A stretch of DNA of 64,000 nucleotides from Eledone cirrhosa (Eukaryota > Mollusca > Cephalopoda > Octopoda > Eledonidae), in contig OZ024743.1 of the NCBI GenBank assembly GCA_964016885.1, positions 182,807,218 to 182,871,217 on the forward strand, given 5' to 3'. Below are positions 11,121 through 22,513 of the stretch, piece after piece. A program made the position numbers and the translations under genes. Within the stretch, counting starts at the first letter, position 1. Each line of letters starts with the position of its first letter. The notes under the pieces were generated by a model that was not told where the DNA came from, did no database searches, and worked only from the letters and a program-made list of their open reading frames with translations.

Positions 11121-11930
11121 AAAAAGCCATAATTATATTTCCCTTAATTTTAAAGTCTTGCTACACGACACTTTTTGGAAAGTGTCTTCTACTAAAGTAT
11201 CGGCTTGACCAATGTCTTGTCATAGGAATTTGGTAGACGGAAACTGTATAATAAGCCCGTCATGTGAGTGTAAGTGCACGCGTGTCAGTATCTGTTTATG
11301 TCACGTACCCTAGGGGTTCGATACAAAAGAGATCGATAAAATAATTACCAAACTTGAAAAGTAAGTACTGGGGGGTCGATAATATCGATCTAACCAAGAC
11401 GGTGCCCCCGTATGGCCGCAGTCTAATGACTATGCAAGTTTCTAATGCATTCCTTTTCTTTCCATGCCTCTCATTAAATTTAACTCACCAAGATTACAGT
11501 CATTCCTTATTATTATTTCATTACTATCACTCTTAATTGCTATTACATTGGAAAGACTGGAATTATTGTTATACAGCGAAATCACTCTTTATAGCAAAAG
11601 ATGGCCAATACATGGAGTTAGTTTGTTATATAACTTTTAATTTTTATTGCAATTATTAAATATTATTTAAATAAAATAATAACAATTAGTATATATATAT
11701 ATTAATAATTTGTTTAGTTTATCGTTGTTTTTAAAAAAATCAACAAAAAATACGATAATTGAGAGGAGTCTGTAATTCCAAGCTTAATTCATTTTAATTT
11801 ACTAAACAGACAAAATTAATTAACATTTCAGGAAGAGAAAACAAAATAATTCGTAAAAACCAACCTCAAAATTACGACATTTCCTGGAGGACAACATTTA
11901 CTAAACTACTGAAAACAACTTCACTTCCGC
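11121..11930. other. Intergenic DNA, no recognised gene
   Basis: AT-rich, with one short open frame (11354-11536) overlapping a decayed repeat. Nothing further was recognised. Confidence 0.45.
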
Positions 11931-11939
11931 TTAGTACCT

Positions 11940-12155
11940 TCCCATACAAAGGTAATAACGACTGTATATTCCAAACAAAGGTAATATCGAAAGGGCTAGC
12001 CCCAAAGATATATTGAAAGTGTCCCCCAAACAAAGGTAATATAGAAAGTACCAGCCCCCAAACAAAGGTAATATCGAAAGTGCCACTCCCAACAAAGGTA
12101 ATATGGGAAGTGTCACACCCCCAAACAAAGATAATATTGAAAGTGCCGCCCCAAT
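11940..12155. repeat. Minisatellite, unit about 30 bp, about 7 copies
   Basis: The core aacaaaggtaatatcgaaag recurs with variable cccc-rich spacers. The two overlapping minus-strand open frames here are translations of the repeat. Confidence 0.85.
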
Positions 12156-12235
12156 CCCCACCCACTCAAAAAAAAAACAACAACGGTACTGTTGAAAGCT
12201 GTATTGATTTATTTATTCATTTAATTATTTAATAA

Positions 12236-12460
12236 ATTTAAATGTCCGTATAGAGCTAGTAAGCCAAGACAGACTAGGAGAAGTATTGAGTACTTCTTAT
12301 AGTGGAAAAACAAAACAAGTTATACACAGATAATCATCATCATCATCATTTTACGTCCGCTTTTCCCTGCTTGCAGTGAATATAAAACATCAATTTAAAC
12401 GTCTGTATAGAGCTAGTAAGCCATGACAGACTAGGGGAAGTATTGAGTACGTCTTACAAT
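12236..12460. repeat. Direct repeat of about 65 bp separated by a tail fragment
   Basis: The segment around tatagagctagtaagcca and ctaggagaagtattgagtac (12246-12300) recurs at about 12402-12456. Between the copies lie a (atc)n tract and a ttttacgtccgcttttccct remnant of the SINE-B/LINE tail. Confidence 0.7.
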
Positions 12461-12479
12461 TGAGAACCCCCCCCCCCCA

Positions 12480-12920
12480 ATATATATACACAGAGATACG
12501 CGAATATAAAGATAGAATTAAAATTAATAAAACAAAATAGAATTAAAAATTAAACAGGGAAGGGTAACATGAGGTAAAATAAACATAAAATAAAATGAAA
12601 AATAAAATATTTATTACATAGAAATAGTGTCTGTATTTAATACAAACGACAGGACAAGATAAAATGAAAAAGGAGAAAATAAACGGGCTTTTTCGTTAAT
12701 ACACTTCATTTCAAATTGAAACTAAAATTACATAAGTTAAGATTAGATGAAGTTTGTTTTAATTTGAAATGCAGCATAATAATGAATAAGAGTGGAGTAT
12801 TTATTTAATAAGTGTTGCACTCCTTAGTTAAATGTTCACTGCGGAGAGGACACAACACAATCTCTTGGCTTATTGTTAATTCTCAATTTAAAATACTTGA
12901 GAGGTCTTTTTTTGTTCACT
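12480..12920. other. AT-rich intergenic DNA
   Basis: A-rich on the plus strand. No gene or repeat was recognised apart from simple-sequence bias. Confidence 0.5.
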
Positions 12921-12924
12921 TTCC

Positions 12925-13480
12925 CTGCTAGCAAGGTTTGGACAAGTCTACATAGACCCAGTCAGTAAGTCAGTGCTGAAACAGAGTTACTGATCTCCCA
13001 GACAGGCCAGGGGTTCTGCACCTTGCTTGCATACAATCATACGTTCTGTCGAGTACACATGAGTTGTCGTGTCTTTTGACACAAACTTAAGAGTACTCTC
13101 AACCCTTTGTTTGGCAAGCTTTCTAGAGCATGAGACCTTGTGAAAGGCCTTCTCCAGATCAATGACTATGAAGTATAGGGGCTTATTCTTAGCTAAGGAC
13201 TTCTGATGGTATCATCAGCAGTATTTCTTTCTGCTAAAAATTTGAACTGCATCTCATCTATTTTCATTCTACTTCTGATCAATTTTGTAATAGTTGTTTC
13301 TGTAACTTTCATAACCTCTAGCAGCAATTTAATGCCTCCATAGTTACCTAGTTCTGAGGTATCATCTTTGCCCTTGTAGTAATTGAGAATGTGCTGCTAT
13401 ACTTTCCTGTATTAACTTGTTGACAATGCTGCCCTAATACTCCAGATGTTTTAAACAACTGTTTCTCACAAGACAGCTGC
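12925..13480 (-). mobile_element. LINE reverse transcriptase relic
   Basis: The minus strand holds a decayed version of the RT palm region seen intact-like at 50542-51135 (the piece around an AFVDLEKAF-type motif), with many stops. An adjoining fragment at 12925-13090 resembles 6555-6720. Confidence 0.55.
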
Positions 13481-14240
13481 ATTCATACAGACTTGATGTT
13501 TTCATATCCTTGAACCCTTCATGACCACAATTCTAATGAAATACACTATTTTAATTAGTTAATGAAGAATTTTGAGGGATTTGCTAAAATTACAAAAATA
13601 ATAACTTAATGTAAGGTTCTTATATAAAATTATATTAGAAGATTTTAATAAAATTGGAAAATCTTTAAAACGGCTTGTTTTATTTCATAGACCCTCTTTT
13701 TTCCTTGCATTCTCCATACCTAGCAACCTCCCATATTAGCATTTCCATTATTTTTTTTTTTTTTATTCATTTGTTGTCAGTAAAAGCAAGTATCCAATAT
13801 TATTCCATAAACACTTCTCCCAAATGTATTGATTCTCTCTAGTATACTGCTTTACAATTAGATACACTTCACACTTCTGATTCCCACGTCATAGAACATA
13901 TGTAAACCTCTTTCTGTCCCTCCTCCTCTTCTGGAGTAGTATACTTCATGTTTAGGTTCTGTTTTAGTTACTTCATATTTGTCGACAATCTTTTAGGCTT
14001 TCTAAATCTGTCTCAGCTTTTATAGTTCTATATCCAGCACTATTCTATCACCATGTCACCATCCCTCTGGCTTGAACCTTGATCACCATCCATCTGGCTT
14101 GAACCACAGATCTGATCTGTAGCTTTCAGCAGATTCTCCTATAGAAACTTCCAGTTGTCCTCAATGTTATATATTTTTTAGCTCCTCCTCCTTGATACAC
14201 ATCAATTAGATCTTCTCTGAATCTATAACAAATCAAGGCA
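13481..14240. other. Intergenic DNA, possibly LINE debris
   Basis: Holds a T-rich tract near 13750 and a stretch with LINE-like flavour, but no clear motif. No gene was recognised. Confidence 0.4.
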
Positions 14241-14247
14241 TCTTTAA

Positions 14248-14441
14248 CCCTTTAGCATTTAAACCAGCCATATCCAGCCAGAATTCTTTCACATTATTCT
14301 CTTTAAACTGGTCATAACAGGCCACGCATACTTATGTTCTCAAAATAAATATCAAAATCTCATAGATTCAATATTATGCAAGATGAAGCCTTTACCATAA
14401 AAATATAATAGTAAATATAGAGTAATGTAAATGCCAAAGGG
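14248..14441. mobile_element. piggyBac-like MITE, copy 1
   Basis: 194 bp flanked on both sides by TTAA (14244-14247 and 14442-14445). Termini are CCCTTTAGCATTT at the left and AATGCCAAAGGG at the right, which are inverted copies apart from one base. Length, TIR and TTAA duplication fit a non-autonomous piggyBac-type element. There is no coding capacity. Confidence 0.75.
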
Positions 14442-14538
14442 TTAAACTTCCATATCTTCCTTCTTTACCATAAAAATATAGTAAATACAGAGTAATGTAA
14501 ATGCTAAAGGGTTAAACTTCCATATCTTCCTTCTTAAT
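14394..14538. repeat. Tandem duplication of the MITE 3' end
   Basis: About 72 bp (from ccataaaaatata to catatcttccttctt), which include the TIR and TTAA, are repeated directly with few differences. Confidence 0.75.
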
Positions 14539-14634
14539 ACCATCTCATACTTCTGGGTTTTTAGCAAGTTTGTAGTAATGATAATATTATTTGTATTTAT
14601 ATCAACAGAGGTCACCGATATAGCAGACATTTAA

Positions 14635-14840
14635 CCCTTTAGCATTCACATTACTCTATAAATACTATTATATTTTCATGGTAAAGGCTTTACCTCACAT
14701 ATCTCAAATAATATCGAATCTATGAGATTTTGAAAGTATTTATTTTGAGAACAATACCTTAACATCAGTTTGAGCGAGTAGTTACAGCCAGTTTCAACAG
14801 AAAGAGGTAGTGAATTCTGGCCGGTTTGAACATTAAAGGG
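14635..14840. mobile_element. piggyBac-like MITE, copy 2, inverted
   Basis: 206 bp flanked by TTAA at 14631-14634 and 14841-14844. It begins CCCTTTAGCATTC and ends AACATTAAAGGG. The interior is the reverse complement of copy 1 with divergence (shared aaataatatcgaatctatga-type core). Confidence 0.75.
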
Positions 14841-14859
14841 TTAATAGTCACCAGTTTAG

Positions 14860-16315
14860 CTGTTAAATAATATCAACGACAATAATAATAATGATGTATT
14901 TTGTTGTAACAGGAAAGGTATGGTTTGTTATATCAATAAATCTAAGTTGAATTGATGTTCGGCTGTAAGTCTCGGGTTATGTTGCTGCTGTGATAATAAC
15001 TCTGGAAAGAATCTTTCCATATCACATTCAAAGGCTATGGCTGTGGTAATAGCATCACAAGACTTTACAATGGTTTTACATATTTTATTTACAAACCGAT
15101 TACAAAGATTGAGCTGGGTTGAGCTGGCATGCCAAACAAATGAATAAACACATTAAGAGTTTAGAAGGTACAGTCAACTGGCTGACGTTTTGGCCAGGCC
15201 TGTAGTTATGTTGTTGTCGTTACATGTTGGCTAGTGGTTTCACGACAAAAGGAAAATGTGTTTACATTTCCACAATCAAAGCTGCAAGAGATAGAGTTTA
15301 TCGAAAGTAGCGAGAAAATATCTGTTTGGGCAGTTGCAAATACATATCCGTGTGTGGCTCACGATTGGCCTCACTTAGCCAAATCACACATGAATAGCCT
15401 ATCAGTGCACCAAAGGAAAGTAGCTTGCTACAGGTTTGTCTTGATCTTACTTTAGGTAAAACAGCCCGTAGCATAGGAGAAAGGATAAGTGAACACTGGT
15501 AAGAACTCCAGGATGGGAAAAACTCATCAGTATTCCATCAATATGCCAAAATAGAACATAGGGGCACATTAGAGAACATAGAGATAAAAATTATATCCAC
15601 ACACAGAAAAGATGCAATGCTCAGATAAATCACAGAGGTGAAAAATATAAACGAACTCCAACCAAAATTAAACAGAAAACATGAATGGAATAGCAACATC
15701 ACAACTAGTAATTTAGGATAAAATGAAGACATACAGACACACACAAAAACCAAACTAACAAAACAAATCAGACACATACAGATAGAATAAACAACCAACT
15801 AGTGACAAGTAAATAAAAACATAAATAAAAACACACACACAGATGTAATGCATGCAACACACAACACACAAAAACAAGATGGTGTAGGACAGACACAAAA
15901 TAAAAACCTAATCACTGAGGAGGTCACAGAATGTGTGACGAAAGAGCTTTGACAATATATAAACGACCATCCAGTTATCGAACCAACCAACCAGAAATTT
16001 ATAATAAATTAAAGTGAAAACTAACAGGTACATATGTTTTTATTAGCAGCATGACCCTCCCAATGTATAAAAATATGTTTCAACACACATTTTCAGATAA
16101 GAAATCCTGCAAAACAAATTAAAATCAAAGTATTATATATATATGCATACATGTTCCCATAACTCTTGATGGAAATGTAGGGCACCGTATTGATATGCAC
16201 AGTTTCTTGGTCATTTTTAAACCTGGCAGTATCCATATCCTCTCCAGCTCTGACACAACAGATTTCTTCCAGATAGAGAGAGTGAGAGAATGGAAGTGAG
16301 AAAGAGATATAGAGG
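14860..16315. other. Intergenic DNA, no recognised gene
   Basis: The open frame 15234-15455 and minus-strand frames at 15538-15990 have no recognisable domain. The latter are hydrophobic translations of an A/C-rich tract. Confidence 0.45.
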
Positions 16316-16324
16316 AAGAATTGA

Positions 16325-16478
16325 TCCTAGTGGTAGACTGGTACTTTTTTTATTGACTTTGAATGGATGAAAGGCAAAGTTGACCTTGGCAGGATTTGAA
16401 CTCAGAGAGCAGAGAGCTGAAATGAATACTGCAAAACATTCTACCTGACGTACTAACGACTGCCAATTCGCCACCAAT
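16325..16478 (-). mobile_element. SINE-A fragment
   Basis: Contains tggtactttttttattgact, gatgaaaggcaaagttgacc and aggatttgaactcagag, with a degraded tRNA-derived end. Antisense copy relative to the tRNA head. Confidence 0.7.
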
Positions 16479-16754
16479 CTATGTATATATCATCATAATT
16501 TTTTTGTTTCCTCAGCATAGCCACTCTACTGGCTGAAGTGTGTTGCTATATCTTTATAGTAGCTAAGGTCAATGTAGTTAGTGTTGATATCAAATACAAC
16601 CAGAATTTGTACTTTGACTGCTATATTCATTTTTCTTTTTTTGTGTGACTGGTGTATATTGTCTTTATGTAATTGCATGATTTTAGACTTGCCTGGTGCT
16701 CAGAGTATAACTTCCACCATTAATTATGTATTTTTATGGCGGATTCTCTGTCTC

Positions 16755-16905
16755 TCTCTGATAATAAAGCGACTCACAGAACAGATGACGAAGGAACGCG
16801 GAAAGTGGAGAGATGCTATGTTGAAAAGAACCCGTCCAATCCATGCAAGCATGGAACAACGGACGTAAAACCGATGGTGGTGGTGGTAGTGATGATGATT
16901 GTGAT
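16755..16905 (+). mobile_element. LINE 3' end fragment with (GATGAT)n tail
   Basis: Contains aacccgtccaatccatgcaa and gcatggaacaacggacgtaa followed by ggtggtgg and gatgatgat. It resembles the end of the LINE tail in 45478-45668 (opposite strand). Confidence 0.6.
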
Positions 16906-16949
16906 GTTACTTCTCTGTAAATTTAACCAATCTATCACTCTCATTTGAA

Positions 16950-17985
16950 GTTAGTAGAATGGACATTGTTAGAACCAATGGCCCTGTTGTTTTGAAGCAA
17001 CTGAAGGAGCTTTCACACCTGGCATATATTGAGTAATTGTTGGTGAACCTGATTGAGTGGAAAGAAATAGTTTTGGGAGAGATTTATTTTGTGTATTTAG
17101 ATGGATACAAAACAGACAAGAAATATGATGGTGCTGCTTAGAGGATCTTGTGAGGGTGCTGTTTAGAGGACCTTGTGAGGGTGCTTAGAGGACCTAGTGA
17201 GGGTGCTGCTTAGAGGATCTTGTAAGGGTGCTGCTTAAAGAACCTTATGAGGGTGTTGTTTAGAGAACCAAGTGAGTATGCTGAACCTTGTGAGGGTGCT
17301 GCTTACAGAACCATCATGATGAAGAAGTTCTAGAGATCCCTTTGGCAAAAGACCCCCCACCCCACCCCCCTAAAAAAAAAGCTATAGTTTGGTCAGCAGG
17401 AGGGCTTGCAAGCTGTGCAATGCATGGAAGCATCATTTGTTGTTTGTTTGATGACCTTGTAGGAGTTGTAGTTCCTTGTAGATAAGGTTGGGCAGAGGGG
17501 TGATTGTCTTCAAACATTCTAGGCCATGTTCTTTCTTTACTTTTCATACATGTAGGAAGAGGTCAATAAATAATTTGTATCAACAATAACCTTCCCAATA
17601 TTTATAATTTTGTACTCATGTTGGAAATCAATTATATTGTGGAGGTAGATTGTAGAATTAACGAAGTGTTGGATTACATGCCTTGTTTGGGTATCTCCTT
17701 TCCAATGAGTTAGATATTATGTTGGCATGTAATATATTATTTCTAAGAACAGGGTCAGACTTTCACCTGCTGGGGCCCTAAGCTATACAAAATTTCAGGC
17801 CCTTCTCTAACATGAATATTATTCTTTATATTGATGTTAATGATAAAGGATAAATTATATATATATATATATATATAATTTTTGATGATTTATAGGTAAG
17901 CCCAATCAAGTCCTAGGGTACTTCTTCTAGTCTTTGTTACCCTTTACTGACCTGTTTACTTTTGTTTCCTTTTCAACATCTCTAA
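16950..17985. other. Intergenic DNA
   Basis: Apart from the 25-bp minisatellite listed separately and a (TA)n tract at about 17858-17877, nothing was recognised. Confidence 0.45.
17130..17312 (+). repeat. Minisatellite, unit about 25 bp, about 7 copies
   Basis: The unit is close to gagggtgctgcttagaggac plus cttgt, with one shortened and one lengthened copy. Confidence 0.85.
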
Positions 17986-17989
17986 ATGT

Positions 17990-18197
17990 TCATATTTTCA
18001 TGTGTTTAACTTGAGTTCATACCATCTGTTCATGTGTTTAACTTCAGCTCATACAATCTGTTCATGTGTTTAACAGCTCATACAATGTGTTCATATTTTC
18101 ATATATTTAACTATAGCTCATACAATCTGTTCAATACATCTAACAGCTCATACAAGCTGTTCATACATCTAACTGCAGCTCATGCAATCTTTCAGTT
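17990..18197 (+). repeat. Minisatellite, unit about 30-33 bp, about 6 copies
   Basis: Imperfect units of the type ttcatgtgtttaact followed by agctcatacaatctg. The open frame at 18034-18252 is an artefact of this repeat. Confidence 0.75.
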
Positions 18198-18574
18198 GAT
18201 TCTCTTCATGATGTTCATAAGCATTAGAAATAGTTTTAACTTCATTTGTTAACAATATTTTCATCTTTACATCATGCACAATAAATGTGATGTTAAGATA
18301 CTGAACTATAAACTATAGTCACTGTGTTGTGTGGTAAGTCAAGGCTTATATCTCTTTTTGCCTCAGCCTATCTGACTGACAAACAGGTTCCTTTCTTACT
18401 TTATGGTTGAGAGTATCTCGCTGTAATAAATTATTCAAACATTATGCAAAAATATCTCAATTTAAAATATAAATTAACCTGTACTCACAGAAGAAATGAT
18501 GCAAGTGTGTAAAAAGAAATTTGAAAACTTCAGATGAGATTAAATTAAAGTCAATTTATTGTTTTGATTTCTTT

Positions 18575-18692
18575 AACACTCGTGTAAGTGCACACTTTAA
18601 CACTTGTATAAGTGTACACTTTAACACTCGTGTAAGTGTACACTTTAATGCTCATGTAAGTGTACACTTTAACACTTATGTAAGTGTACAAT
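18575..18692. repeat. Minisatellite, unit 24 bp, about 5 copies, palindromic core
   Basis: Each unit contains a version of AAGTGTACACTT, which is its own reverse complement, followed by aacactcgtgt or a variant. Because 24 is divisible by 3, both strands stay open through the repeat (18521-18742). Confidence 0.85.
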
Positions 18693-18744
18693 ACAGAAAA
18701 TACTATGAAAGATAACATAGATGAGCAGAATCTCTCCAGCATGC

Positions 18745-19865
18745 TAATTACTTCTGGATTTTATTTCCACAATAACCAATTTTATCGTGATATTTATTAG
18801 TAAGTCATTCTTAATATTGATTTATTACATAAACACAAAGCCTCAACTTTATAAGAGGCTACTAAGAATGAGATTGTGTGAGGTTCATTCATACCTTACT
18901 CAAGAGTGACATATTTAAAGTGACATGTCAATACCTGGGAATTAAAACTGAATTGTAGATTTGGTTAGATTCCCTTACAGTTTATAACACTCACTCTTCT
19001 TTTTCACCAGAGACAAAAGCCCTATGATTTAGGTAGAAGAGATGAGGTGAATTTCTGACATAATATTAACAAGTTTTAGCATTAACATTTTCAATACGTA
19101 AAGTATATTTCTTGTTTTGTTTGTGTTTTTTGTTTCAGCAATTATTATTTTTTTTAATTATTTTTCTATTTTATAATTATCATAAAAAATATACTGATTG
19201 AACAATTTAAACTTTTTCAAAAACACCAAATTACAGGTAAACGATGACATGATAGCTAAGATGCAATAAAAAAAAAAAAGTCATCTCTCTCTCAGGTGAG
19301 TAGATATAAGAAAAATATTCATAAAGAAACAAATACAATGAAGATTATGAAAAGAGAGAGAGAGAGACTATATGGCGCAAAATACTGTAAATAATGTCAA
19401 AGAGGAAAAAAATATTTATCACAGAAACACACCGTCTGGCAAGAGGTGCTATAAAGTCTGTTATATTAATTGTTGTACTCAATACTTCCATACAAACTTC
19501 TCCAAACAGTTACACTTGAATAAATATATAAATAACAACTTGCAAACATCCATTCATGATTGAGGACATCCAAAAGCAGAGATTGACAACTACTAAGCAC
19601 ATTAAAAAAACTAAACTCTGTGTTTGTGTGCATGTGTGTGTGTATGTTTCTGTTTGTGCACGTGTGTATTTGTATGCATGTTTGTGCATTATATTCAAAA
19701 CTATGACCATCACGCTGAATTGAGGCTGGTTAAGTAACATGTATTATATATAGTTTCAGGTAGCTATATAGTTGCAAGCAGATACAGTCACCTTGCTGAC
19801 CCACCAGCCTTGACCTACCAAAACATCTAGGATATGATAGCTAGGACAGAGAGCCATACCATCAC
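18745..19865. other. AT-rich intergenic DNA
   Basis: No gene recognised. Includes a (GT)n-like patch near 19620-19690 and a (GA)n patch near 19352-19366. Confidence 0.5.
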
Positions 19866-19867
19866 TC

Positions 19868-19965
19868 AGATGGTACTTTCTTTATTGACACTGAAAGGAT
19901 GAAAGGCAAAATTGACCTCAGTGGAATTTCAACAGTCATTGCAATGCATTTTATCGATGCACTAT
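19868..19965 (-). mobile_element. SINE-A fragment
   Basis: Contains gatggtactttctttattga, gatgaaaggcaaaattgacc and a degraded tggaatttcaa-type B-box region. Confidence 0.6.
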
Positions 19966-20430
19966 CAATATATATATATAAAGGAAAGTATAAACATGAC
20001 AGTAACACCTAGCAGTTTTGGATTCCTTGAAAAGGAAGCCAAATACAAGCCAAAACTTCTAGGTGTCACAGTTGAGTTTATATCTTCCTTTATACCCACT
20101 CTGCTCCTTCCCATACAAAGAGTACTACCCTAATCATATAGTCTGACAAAATGATAGGTTAACCAAAGTGCTATATATAGTCACTATTAGAACCTAAAAT
20201 CAGCACGGTAAAATTTACGAATTTTCATTAGAAGCAGTAACATAATAATTTGTTTAGACAATCTCTCACCCTTGAATTATATATATATATATTATCCATC
20301 AACATTGAATTATTTCTCAACAATCCTTGTATTTATTTTATCAACCGCAGAAGGACTTGAACTCACAATTGTAATAGGCTGCAACTAAATAATGGATATC
20401 TGATAGTCTAATGATTCTGCCAATCCTTAT
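19966..20430. other. Intergenic DNA, no recognised gene
   Basis: The open frame 19912-20133 has no known domain. (TA)n tracts occur at about 20279-20290 and 20430-20447. Confidence 0.45.
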
Positions 20431-20447
20431 ATATATATATATATATA

Positions 20448-20845
20448 GTCAGTAGGCACCTCTTAACCAAATATACACCCCAATCCACTACCCCTACCCT
20501 ATCCTCCCACTCCCACCAACACCTCCCTCTCTCTGTAAAGTTGGTACCACAACATCCAGTCCAAATAAATGAGATAATGAGATCGAGATCGTGTAGGTGT
20601 CACGAGAAAAAAAACACACAGTCCACGTTGTAATGTGGCCGTGTAGGTAGCACGGTAAAAAGTTCCCAGTTCCACACTGTAAATGTGGTTGGTGTTAGGA
20701 AGGGCATCCAGCCGTAGAAAACCTGCCAGATAGTCTTATATGAGCGAATCACGGTCACCCGACTAACCTTGCCTCAAGTGGGACAACTCCCGTCTAACCC
20801 ATGCTAGCGTGGAAAATGGACGTTAAACGAAGATGATGATGATAT
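20448..20845 (+). mobile_element. LINE 3' UTR and tail
   Basis: Begins agtcagtaggcacctcttaa, as in the LINE end at 46420, and continues through ggttggtgttaggaagggca to ggaaaatggacgttaaacga and gatgatgat. It is the non-coding 3' end of the same LINE family as 49512-51660. Confidence 0.7.
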
Positions 20846-20861
20846 ATATATATATATATCA

Positions 20862-21035
20862 TTATCATCACTGTTTAATGTCTATTGTTCCATACTTGCA
20901 TGGGTTAGACGGGTCACCTATGTCATGAGACAAGTCTGGCCAGTTAGTCACGCCATATTTTGCTCAGATAGAACTGTATTTTAGCTGGGATTTTTACAGC
21001 TGGATGCCCTTCCTAACACCAACCACTATATATAT
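20862..21035 (-). mobile_element. LINE/SINE tail fragment, inverted to its neighbour
   Basis: In reverse complement this is the same tail as 20448-20845 (tccatacttgcatgggttag and tacagctggatgcccttcct visible on the plus strand). The two copies face each other across a (TA)n tract, tail to tail. Confidence 0.7.
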
Positions 21036-21039
21036 ACAT

Positions 21040-21989
21040 ATATATTCTGTATTTGAAGCTAAAGCTTTACTCCGTATTTCCTATTCTGTGCACATTCTTC
21101 AAGGCAAGAAATTGGCAGAGCCATTAGTGATAGATTAAATGCCCTATTTATTCCTGTGCTCTGAATTCAAATCCTGGCTCCTCCTCTCACTTATATGATA
21201 AAACTGAAGCCCCTATCATTAAAATACCCAAGAAACCATTTGTGAGATGCAACATCATAGGAGGCTGGTGTAAGCCCATCACCAGGTTCTGGTGTTCGAG
21301 GTAGGGGCTTCACATTTTCAGAGGACACCTCTTTGCAAGGAACATATTTCAGAGTTCTTTTTATAAACTTTACATATCCAACAAAGTTTGTTCACTTTTC
21401 TTACTATCAGTCATTATTCAAGAGTGGCAGCTTGATGAAAATATATAAAATTACTAAATTTCTTTTAGCTTAATTATATTGTTCTCTGCAAAATATTATG
21501 CGGTTTCTTATATTGGCAGTGTGTAACAGCTCTGAGGTTTTGGATTTTAGCTTTAATTATCTCATTGTGCGATAATAGAGTCATATGATTGTTATTTATT
21601 ATATATTGAACTCTTTATATTGATTCAATATATATATATATTGGCTGACTGGACACATACATGCTTTTTCAGCAAAAAGATATTTTTGTTTATTCCTCTT
21701 CTTACTCTCTATCTTTCTATTTCTTCTTTTATTTTTCATTCTATCTTCTGATGAAGGACAAATGTCTGAAACATAAAGACTCTTTTCCTACCATATCAAG
21801 CGTTAAACTAATATATTTATTTATTGTACTGTATTGCTTGCTTTGTTGTTTCCATTTACTTTTTGCATATATATGTACATGTATGTGTGTGTATATATAT
21901 AAATATAAATATATATATATCAGATAAGGTGTGGTAAAAACCAGCTAGACCATAACCCACTAGAGTACTCGATACTTGGGGGAGTGGGT

Positions 21990-22020
<31 letters not shown>

Positions 22021-22510
22021 AAAGAAACATATTTGTTGATTTTATTTAAAGAAAAAGATGGCATTAGTAGTTTGTTGATCTATAATGTAGGAGAAACATA
22101 TCAATCTTAACTAAATGATGTAAAGTATTCAGTAGTTAGAATTGTTATTGAAAATCACATATGGAAATTGAACAGTTAAGCAAAATTGTCAGCAGTTGAA
22201 AACCTTTGTATCAACTATTGGAACAAAGATAACTTCTGTTGCATCAACTATTGGAACAAAGACACACTTCTGTTGCAAGTTCACAGTGCAAAATGTAACC
22301 ATTTTTATATCGAGCAATGATGTGTGAATATGAAAGGGGGAAAAAAAAGATGGATTTTTTAAAATAAATAGCGAATGAATAATTTCACAATATATTCAGT
22401 ATTTTGTTTTGAATAAATCTCTCTCTATCTTTTTCTTTTTTTTTTTTTTTGTTTTAATTACCAATGCTTGACAACAGTGCTCAGATAGCATATATTCCAT
22501 AAAGTTTAAG
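21040..22510. other. Intergenic DNA before the PEX6 3' end
   Basis: No gene was recognised. The segment at about 21930-21990 (gaccataacccactagagta and neighbours) is related to 48176-48243, next to a hairpin repeat. The open frame 21661-21927 is low-complexity and hydrophobic. Confidence 0.45.
22453..22458 (-). terminator. Candidate PEX6 polyadenylation signal
   Basis: TTTAAT on the plus strand, ATTAAA on the coding strand, about 55 bases past the PEX6 stop codon, followed by a long A tract on the coding strand. A common variant signal; inferred by position. Confidence 0.4.
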
Positions 22511-22513
22511 AAT

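Noticed and set aside
11872..12165. Two overlapping minus-strand frames with repeated ILPLF-type residues
   Set aside because: Translation of the 30-bp minisatellite.
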